A DNA stretch of 64,000 nucleotides from Marsupella aquatica (lineage: Eukaryota; Marchantiophyta), in the NCBI GenBank assembly GCA_973895155.1, contig OZ316891.1, positions 16,678,001 to 16,742,000 of the forward strand, read 5' to 3'. Both the position numbers and the translations under genes were made by a program. Each line of letters begins with the position of its first letter. Position 1 is the first letter of the stretch. Under the pieces are notes generated by a model. The model was not told where the DNA came from and searched no databases. It was given only the letters and a program-made list of their open reading frames with translations. Positions 56,174 to 64,000 of this stretch are shown here, piece after piece.

Positions 56174-56388
56174 TTGATAGCACTTGTGATGCCTTGCCAA
56201 GATCACAAAGTACCTAGTTAAGCCTAAAATAATGGGTAAATAAAAATTAGTTAGATAGTATAAGGTACAAATAAAAACCTAAGCCGATTACAACGCGTCG
56301 CGGGGAGGGATGCGATAGGATCAGATCCAACGGTTGTGATTAAGCGGTATTAGGGTTATGAGAGAATTGAGTCGTTGGAATTTGCGAG

Positions 56389-57009
56389 GTGATTAAGAAC
56401 ACTGGGCAACCGGTTTGGGAGTTGCAGGGTCACACTTTGGCTTGGACCAAGGAGGCCATTCTTGGAGAGTTTTTAGGGACTAAAAAGATGAAGCAGAAGG
56501 GTAGTTCAGCGTCTACAACACCAGCTAAGCGGAACCGGTCTGAGAGGCAGGCCAAGGTAGAAGTCGTGCCAGTTCGAGATAGGGCAGTAGAGGATAAGTT
56601 TATGGCGGGTTGGGCGGATAGGCTACCTGCCGACTTACAATTGCAGTTTGCACAAGAAGAAGATGAGGTCTTCTATGCTATCCAGGATAACAAGTATTCT
56701 GGATACATGAACAACACCGACTTAGAGGGATTCATCCGGTTGCTGTGGCGGTTAATTGACATACCAGACAAAGATCTATTAGACTTCGTGGGATGCTGGG
56801 AGGCTTCTTCTAACACGATGCTGATGTATGGGAAGGTGGTGGAATTAACGCCAGCACTAATTGAAGCCGTCTTTGCTCTTCCACAAGGGAATAAAACTAA
56901 GGTGGAACAGCGAAAGATATTGTCGGATAACCAATTCCAATCATTTCCAGGACCCTCTACTAAGAATGGGTTCTTTAGAAATCAATGCACTAATCCACAT
57001 GTGGGGTAG
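56389..57009 (+). pseudogene. Coiled-coil element protein, N-terminal part
   Basis: The frame reads QPVWELQGHTLAWTKEAILG, then a basic segment MKQKGSSASTTPAKRNRSER. The folded-looking region is DRLPADLQLQFAQEEDEVF and LEGFIRLLWRLIDIPDKDLL with LTPALIEAVFALPQGNKTK. It ends at TAG 57,007. The pattern resembles the plant mobile/transposon-associated domains of gag-only elements, but I cannot assign a named family. Confidence 0.45.
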
Positions 57010-57542
57010 TTGATTAATTTCTTAAGAGTCACGCTACACTGTACATTGTCGAGAGCAGAGATCGGCAAGGCCCAAGTATTTTTGGTGGAGAATATCGATT
57101 CAAGCCGAGACTACAACGGCTATCTCTTAATGTAGTTAAAGAAGGCATTAAATGAAGAGAAGCAGAGTATTGGGGAAGGAGTGGTACCTAGACTAGGGTA
57201 CCATCTGCAATTACTTTGCCGATTTGCAAGAAGCCAGTCTTTTGCACCCGTGCTACCACTACAAGAATGGATGCCAATCACAGCACCCTTGGAGGAGGAC
57301 AAGGAGCCCCTGAACAAACAACGGCAAGAGAAGCGGCCGACAATACAGCCCGCAATACAGGCATTCAGGGATGGGAGAATTCCCCTCTCAAGGAACCAGA
57401 GGTGGTAACATATGATGTGGTGAGAAATCTGTTGCGACAACCTACTCGTAATAATCCATATGCAGGTATTCAACTGGTAGAGAGGAAGATGACTGCCAAA
57501 GAAAGAAAGAAACGGGATGAGCAAATGGATTTGGGGTCAAAA

Positions 57543-59487
57543 GATGGAAGCTGAGGCCAAAGTCAAGAGAGGCCAGTCCTTAGAGCTTCTAGCCGGGCCC
57601 AAGTGGAGGTAAATCAACCAGTGGCAGCCCAACAATACTCAGAGGAGGAGATTGGGGGCTTTGCAGAAGAGGCTGGCATACTCGATAGTCAGGTTAATGT
57701 GGATGACTACAACGATGATTATGTTGATCATGGGGAGAGGCCGGTGCTAGGTGTGAGAACGTTGGGAAGGTTTTGTAGAAGACTTTCCTCAATATTTTAT
57801 GGCAAGCCGGAGGATCAAAAAACCCCAGAGTCTCTGCCACCGGATGTGACACCATTGGAATTTGACCGGATGAAGGAGGCCGAGGCAGGTCTGAAGGAGA
57901 AAATTGCCAAGTGAAAGGTCCAAAATGACAAACAAGAACGGCAGCTACCAGGTGGTGATTGGCCGAAGGAAATCAAATGGCTTAGTGAGAAGCAGGCCGA
58001 GCCTCTCACTGACTTTGATCAATTACGGGCAGAAGCTTGGGAGAAACGGCCTCATTGGCAGATGCCAATATCACTTGGAAGGTCAAATTATGTGAGGGAT
58101 CGGGCTAGGGAGTATGGAGACATGTGGACTGCTAGCCTTAGAAATCTTTGGCAATGAGTTAGAATCGGGACCATTTCTTAGAAAGGAAATGGCTGACCAA
58201 ACAAGGCTGGAGGAGGCTATGACGTTGGAGCGATTAAAGAAAGAAGAAGTAATTGCTTGGCTTTGCTACATGGAAGCCAAAGTTGCTAAGACAAAGGTTG
58301 ATCAACAAGCTCAAAAGGATCTCTTGGCTAAGCAGTAGGAATTGGAGGTGGCAAACAACCAATTGGAAAAATACCAATTGGAAAACTACCAATTGGACAA
58401 CCAGCAGCTCAAGGAAAAATTGACGAAGGTACAGTTGGAGTTAGCCGATTCAAAGGAGGAAGTATAGGGTCTAAATTGGCAAGTTGAGAGGCTCAGAAAG
58501 ATGGCTAACGACCAGGCCACCCAGAGCAAAAAGGCCTTGGCTAAAGCCCAAAGGAAGTATGACAAGCTACTCGACCGGTTGGAGGCCATGCGAGAGAAGC
58601 ATGAGGATGCCATTTGTACAGAGGCCAATGATCACCTAAGCCAAGTCCAACAGATACGCAAGGAGCTTTAGGAGGAGATAACCAAGACAAAGCAGGCATG
58701 GACGGATGAGGTCACAAAGCTGGAAACCATCAACGATTCCCAGAGAGCCGCTCTAGATAAGGAGTTTGAGACCGTGCAGATCTTAAACAAGGAACTAAAG
58801 ACGGCCAAGGATGAGGCGCATCGGCTTAACGAGGAAGTTGAGGACTTATCTTAGGAGCCGGAGGAGGCCAAGGACAAGATGATCGGGTTGCAGAGGCGGG
58901 CAGATAATCAAACGGAGAAATTTTGAAAGTATGCCCAAGCAAGACATGGATCACCGACTGGACGGTCTCCCGCTAGTGGTGTGGTAGCTGGGAATAGGGA
59001 CATGCCAAAACCGACATCAATATTGTCAAGGGTAACTGAGGGTAAGGTAATGCAGTTGGTTGCGGAATAGGCCAAGACATTCATTGGGCCAGCACGTACT
59101 TATGGGGTGCCTATCAAGGCCACTCCATAAGAGGTCGAAAGTATGGCCGCTCACATTTGTGGGACTGTTGCTACAAAGGCAACCGTAGTCAAGATAAGTA
59201 ATGCGGATGAACTTGGAGTTGCGGTAATAGGTTCAGACACAGGTACCGCCACCATGGACTATCGGAATGTGAAGCCATGGAAGATCGAGACAGAACATAT
59301 TGGAGAGCAGGCTTGGATGGAGGAAGTGAAGGCCAACGCTATCCAAGTCGTTTCCCAGGAGGATGCTGCCGATGCCGAGGCCGTTAAACCAGGGCCCAAA
59401 GCCGGGGAAGCCAAAGGGATCAAGCCAGAGCCAATTGCAGGAGGAGATGCAAAGTCGAAAGATTCAGGCTCACCCCTGGTCATCTGA
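57543..59487 (+). pseudogene. Coiled-coil element protein, C-terminal part, many in-frame stops
   Basis: Across 57,603-57,914 an acidic frame precedes RTLGRFCRRLSSIFYGKPED. From 58,110 to 58,920 a long coiled coil runs through in-frame stops: LLAKQ, TAG, ELEVANNQLEKYQLENYQL; then KEEV, TAG, GLNWQVERLRKMANDQ; then RKEL, TAG, EEITKTKQAW; then EVEDLS, TAG, EPEEAKD; then TGA. Every TAG fits a Gln position of the heptads. The tail after 59,143 (MAAHICGTVATKATVVK; AEAVKPGPKAGEAKGIKPEP) ends at 59,485. Confidence 0.55.
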
Positions 59488-60367
59488 CAATTAAGGAGGG
59501 CCAGTCGTTGGTTGGAAGGAGGACGTGGTGGTAGGAGAAGGGCTTGGGCCAGAAGGGCGCGGCCGTTGTAGGATGAGATAGGGCAAGTAGCGCCCTGTCG
59601 GCTTAGGTAGTATTAGGTGTTCGGTTCCCGTAGGGTTCCGGGTTAGTCAAGTTGTGTTTTGTGATCGTTAATTAGCAGGTTTATCGCGGTGGAAGGCCGT
59701 GATTTGTGGTTTTGATTTTCGCCGATTCCCTTGGATGCGCTGCAAGGATAAAAACTTGGGTAGCATGGCTCGAGGGGCTTTTTTCTAGTCAAGACTCTAG
59801 TGTAAATCAGTATTACTAGCATAGGAAGCTCTCGGCTAAATCTAGACCGTGGATTATCAGTAAACCACAAGTTCCCATGGATATCTATGCAATTGTTTGA
59901 ATTGAGTTGGCCTTGTTGCCTAGTTCGCAGATTCTTGCCAATCATGGTGTTGTGTGTTATGATATTTGTTGCTTGATCGATTTGAGTTTGTTAGAGCGAT
60001 ACTGTGAGCTAATACGATCGCATTGTCTTGATTGAAGACTGCCAAACAAAACTCTGAGAGAAAAGTGAGGATTGAGAGTGTTTTGTTGGTTAAAGTGTGT
60101 TTTGAGAAAAAAATTCAGCCGGCTTAAGAGATTGGGGTACATTCCGGGGACGAAATACAAACATACCCGACAAAGTCAATTAAGGAATTAGGCGTCTCAG
60201 CAATACACAATTCACAAGCCTAGTGAAAGAATTGGTCCAACATAGTGTGGATCAAAGAAGTAGACCATGTTTCCAAGCCGAATAGTAGCCAAACCACCAT
60301 AAGCTGACCATAAGTAGTGGTTCATAGCCGGTTGCGGATGGTTCTTGGGGTTAGAGGTGTTGGGAAA

Positions 60368-60715
60368 CGCACCACAACACCAACTACACTTGATGTGACT
60401 GCGGGTCGGACCATTTTACGTGTGCATAAAGTGCTATCTTTTGGTGTGTAGATGTTGGAAGGGCGTGATGGTATGGTTTGGAAGGATCATGTGCGCAACT
60501 GTGCACCATGGCATCTTCCAAACATTGATGGTACAATGGATCCAAGCTTAGCACATGTTCGTGCTAGCTTGAAGTGTATTTTGTGTGGATCTGCTCAGGG
60601 AGCAACTACTATGTTGATTTGTGATAAGTGTTCTAGAGGATGGCACATGTCATGTTTGACACCATCATTGCAGGTGATTCCTAGTGGATCATGGTTGTGT
60701 CCTCAGTGTCGGTGA
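60368..60715 (+). pseudogene. Gypsy integrase C-terminus with PHD finger
   Basis: TTTPTTLDVTAGRTILRVHK links to the integrase tail cut at 56,173. After a TAG it reads LEGRDGMVWKDHVRNCAPWH. The PHD finger is at 60,578-60,715: CILC, then CDKCSRGWHMSC, then SGSWLCPQC, the C4HC3 pattern with the Trp two residues before the last Cys pair. PHD fingers read histone H3 tails (K4 state) in the nucleus. Here the finger occupies the place of the chromodomain in chromoviruses. By analogy I infer a role in targeting integration to chromatin. The stop is TGA at 60,713. Confidence 0.8.
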
Positions 60716-60880
60716 AGCCAACTAGTTATCCTTTGTGTTCTCTTGGTAGATATGGATTGTAGAGAGGTGATTGATGGGGCTCACTTGCATCCGGCCTCCT
60801 GATCTTCACACCTAAAAAGGTGTATATCAACCTTGTAGAACTCATGGCTAGCTAGAGTTAGGGGACCTTACTCCCAACTA

Positions 60881-61290
60881 CGGGGGCGATTGTGGGTTTT
60901 GGACATGTATGGACATGAGTTCCACTTGTATTCCATTTTCTTGTGTTTGTGATGTGGCAGTGTGACTATGTCTGGATGTATGTGACAAGCGATGAGCGTT
61001 TTCACAAGAAGAGATAAGATGTAGATTTCCTTTTAAGATAGTCTTGGAAACAGAGAGTCATTGACATGCAAGAGCAAAGGAACTGGGGAGTCCAATCATC
61101 AACGAGTTGTTTTCCTTGCAATGGATAATCCAAGTTGCGAGGAAGCTGACCTCTCATCCCAGATCGAGCATCCTCGATGAGACAAAAGTTAGAGAGGAAC
61201 CCAAGGAAGAGTCCTTCCTCTCAACACTAGAAGTTTGTCCTCTATTTTTGGCAATGAGTCTTGAGAAACAGAAACTTTTGTGATTCAAAA
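60881..61290 (+). repeat. Candidate gypsy polypurine tract and 3' LTR start
   Basis: CGGGGGCGAT directly precedes TGTGGGTTTTGGACATG (60,891), the expected arrangement at a 3' LTR. The sequence then runs to the LINE without a second copy of itself in the window, so the LTR call is unproven and its end is unknown. Confidence 0.35.
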
Positions 61291-64000
61291 TTGACATTTC
61301 CTGATTGGATCGTTTCTATCTACGTGAGCAAGGGGAATGGATAGAGGAAGTCAGTGAGCTGTGGCATGATGGAGGTTCGGCATTGTCAGATCACGACCCG
61401 GTGGTGTTGACTGTGCGGATAGCAGTTCCTGAGACAGGGGATAACACGGGGCCAAGAGTGAAACTCTTTAAGGCTAATCCTGAGATTGTAAGATGTAGGA
61501 GCAATATGGAGGCGCTAGAGAGTGCATGGGTTACTGGGAGGGGAAATGGCACCGATCCCCTTTTGACTTTTGAGAGAGCAAGTGCAAGTTTACGGAAGGT
61601 ATATACTTTGATCCAAGCTTCACCTAAGGATCAGGCAATGGATTTGGCTATCCTGCGGAATGAACTACGAGCTCTCAAGTTGTCAATAGTGGAACACACA
61701 GAGGAGGATTTGAGAGACTATGTGAATGTAGAAGATGCATTACACGCTGCGGAATTAGAAGAAGCTCATTGTGGAAGAAGGCTGGCAAGGGTAAGGTGGC
61801 TGGGTGAAGGTGACGAGCCATCCAAGTTCTATTTTGCCACGACCAAGGCAAAACGTGCGCGAGAGGCCATGGTGCGGTTGGTGGTTGACGGTGGCAGGGA
61901 GCTGACAGACCCAGCTCGTATTCTTACTGAGGTGGTTGAATGTTGTGAAGAGCTTTATGCCCCAAGGACTTTACCGGGGTCTGACCAGATGGACACCTTA
62001 AGGGCGCGTCAGAAGCTTCTTGCGCATACGCAGTACACACTCACTGCTGCTAAAATTGCTTGGCTGGAGGGTCTACCAAATGATAAGGAAATAAAAGAGG
62101 TGTTATGGATGCTGCCAAGGGATAAAGCTCTTGGACCGGATGGCCTAACGGCGGAGGTGTACCGTGCTTGTTGGGACTTCATCCAGGTGGACCTGATCAC
62201 CATGGTGCAGGAGTATTGGCTTACGGGTGGCTTACGGGTAGACTTGCTCCAGGGATCAAAGAAGGAATCATCAAATTCATCCCTAAGAAGCCTGACAAGC
62301 GCTTCTTGAGGGACCGGCGCCCACTGACTATGCTGAATACAATCTATAAGCTAATTGCAAATTTTTTGGCTTTACGGTTGAAATTGATTCTGCCTAAACT
62401 GATTAGCCCATAGCAAACAGGGTTCATCCCGAGACGGAACATCCTTGAGAATATCTCCCTAGCTTGGCTTACTTGTGACTGGGTAAGAAATCATAAACAA
62501 AAATCGTTATTCCTGAAGTACGTTGGACTTTGAGAAGGCATTTGATCGTGTGAATCATATGTACATATGGGAAACGATGCTTCTGCTTGGAATCAGTAGT
62601 CAGTTCATTAAACTGGTGCAAGCTTTACTAAGTGAAGCTACTTCACGAGTGCATCTGAATGGAATGCTTTCGGGGGATATTGGTCTGCGGCATGGAGTGA
62701 GGCAAGGCTGTCCCTTGTCACCGTTACTTTTTGTAATTTCTACCCAACCACTCATGGATTATATGGATGCGGGGCTGGCAGGAGGAAGACTACTAGGGAT
62801 ACGAAATTTTGAGCAACTTATAGTGTGCTATCGGTTGTTTGCTGATGACCTTGGAATGTTTATCCCTGCCACTGAGAGAGGCTTCCAACTGGTGACGGCA
62901 GTATTGCACTGCTACAAAACAGCCAAGGGGGCTAAATTGAATTTGCAAAAATCTGTGGTGATTCATGTGGGGATGGAGAACACCCCGACATGGCTTAGAG
63001 AGACTGGCTGTATTATCAGTGCTCCGGGAGAGTTACAGAAATACCTTGGGGCCCCACTTGGTGTGGACTTGAAGACAGAGCAACTACATAGGTTTCGCCT
63101 GGACAAGATTGGTATCAGGCTTTCTTCATGGGCCAACAAGCTACTGTCATTCACTGGGAGATCCCTTTTAATCCGCCATATTCTCCAGGCAATACCTATT
63201 TATCATACTATGTTTCTAAAGGCATCGGCAGGTCTGGCACGGAAATTAACTGCACTTTGCCGTGACTTTCTTTGGGGATACAATCCGGAAGGAGGCAGAA
63301 AGATCCCTCTGGTTTCATGGGCACGGATGTTGAGGCCGCAAATGAAGGGTGGCCTGGGGTTTAAGGAATTCAGGAGCCACTCAGATGCCTTACTCTCTAA
63401 GTGGTTCACACGGGCGCTGGACTGTCCAACATCTGAGTGGGCTCTCATGTTTGAAGCGAACCTGAACCTGATCAGTTGGGAGAACTACAAGGTGATACGC
63501 AGGAACTCGTACACTTTTAGGGATAAACTGTTGCTATGCAGCCCTAGGTCTTTTCATGGTTTATCCTATACGGGCGGGCTATGGAGGGCATGGACTGAAC
63601 TCCGCTCACATCTCATTTTTGTACCCTTGGAAGTGATTCCTGGTAGATGGAGTATAGGGGACACTTTGCGCTGCTTGAAAGGATTTCAAGCTTGGTCACA
63701 TGAGGATTTTGCGGTGGTAATAGAGAGCTTTGGTAGGTTGGGGATTAAATGTATTCAGAATCTGTGGAGAGAAGAGCCGGGTGGTTGGATAGACTTATCA
63801 GAACGGTGGGATCATATCAGGGGACTCTTAGCGGTTCAGCAGGTGAAGTGCAGGGATTTTGGTGAGAGGCTCATGGAAATCAGGTCCTACCAGTTTGACT
63901 ATGTTCCTGGACTGGTCTGTTGGAGGTGGGCTGATAAGCTTGGGATGCTAAAAGAATTCAAACTCACTAATGTACGAGCGTACCAATTTTTACATCCAAA
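61290..64000 (+). pseudogene. LINE (L1-type) endonuclease tail and reverse transcriptase, runs off the edge
   Basis: It begins with the end of an APE-type endonuclease: LDRFYLREQGEWIEE and SALSDHDPVVLTVRI, the SDH catalytic triad end at about 61,380. RT blocks follow: LPRDKALGPDGLTAEVYRAC (62,113), GIKEGIIKFIPKKPDKRF, then ISP, TAG, QTGFIPRRN. VDFEKAFDRVNHMYIW, RHGVRQGCPLSPLLF (62,690) and LFADDLGMFIPA (catalytic FADD, 62,835) complete the core. Downstream is the LINE connector WSIGDTLRCLKGF type region up to the window end. An 11-base duplication (GCTTACGGGTG) at 62,218-62,239 shifts the frame, and a shift occurs near 62,515. The 5' end is truncated, as is usual for LINEs. Confidence 0.9.

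Larger units (their letters stand above)
56174..60367 (+). mobile_element. Coiled-coil (gag-only) insertion within gypsy integrase C-terminus
   Basis: Gypsy reading stops at VYLQ (56,173) and resumes at RTTTPTTLDVTAGRTILRVH (60,368), so this 4.2-kb block is an insertion. It encodes no replication enzyme. I find no clear terminal repeats or target duplication. A TATA-like GATAAAAACTTGG lies near 59,748. It is probably a nonautonomous LTR-type derivative (LARD-like) that has lost recognisable ends. A very diverged element is also possible. Confidence 0.55.

Noticed and set aside
15924-59487. Possibility that TAG is read as glutamine (alternative genetic code)
   Set aside because: The host bromodomain exons use CAG/CAA and no in-frame TAG, TGA also appears at Arg positions, and frameshifts accompany the stops. 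Mutational decay explains this better.
1-64000. tRNA, rRNA, CRISPR or bacterial-type operon features
   Set aside because: None seen. Intron structure and element content are eukaryotic.

Overview
This window looks like transposon-dense nuclear DNA of a streptophyte, most likely a land plant. The evidence is one intron-rich plant-style gene with GT-AG introns, plant-type Ty1/copia and Ty3/gypsy elements, a CACTA (En/Spm) element whose transposase ends in the plant TNP2, DUF4218 and DUF4216 modules, and a Mutator-like transposase with a SWIM finger. I cannot name the species. A DNMT3-like methyltransferase inside a gypsy element has published precedent in charophyte algae, so a non-seed plant or charophyte is plausible, but this is inference.

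Layout. Bases 1-10,800 hold the only host gene I can support, a minus-strand BRD8-like bromodomain gene (3,346 to about 7,571, 5' end unresolved). Bases 10,800-15,900 are spacer, a purine-rich minisatellite and an LTR-like repeat. From 15,924 to about 60,900 there is one Ty3/gypsy element broken by later insertions: gag, protease, an embedded cytosine-5 DNA methyltransferase, RT, RNase H, integrase and a C-terminal PHD finger. A 32,149-bp CACTA element (20,548-52,696, 3-bp duplication AGA) sits inside the RT. Its transposase gene runs on the minus strand and carries an RS-rich N-terminus and an embedded SET domain. A TNPA-like gene runs the other way. Inside the CACTA are a copia element (22,134-28,169, duplication TTCTT), an approximately 11.4-kb Mutator-like element (31,579-42,933) and a gag-only coiled-coil element. 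A further coiled-coil insertion (56,174-60,367) and a second LTR-like repeat interrupt the gypsy integrase region. A LINE (EN tail and RT) runs from about 61,290 off the right edge.

The standout is that three unrelated transposon classes nested here each encode a chromatin- or DNA-methylation module: gypsy (C5 methyltransferase plus PHD finger), CACTA (SET domain) and the Mutator-like element (a ParB-like domain joined to a beta-class amino-methyltransferase fold). The Mutator-like element also carries 13 copies of the near-palindrome AGCGCCNGGCGCT, all outside recognised exons and five of them between its two divergent genes. Nearly all these element genes are broken by in-frame TAG, TGA and TAA codons that look like C-to-T decay of CAG, CGA and CAA. 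They are therefore mostly pseudogenes, and any functional reading refers to intact relatives.
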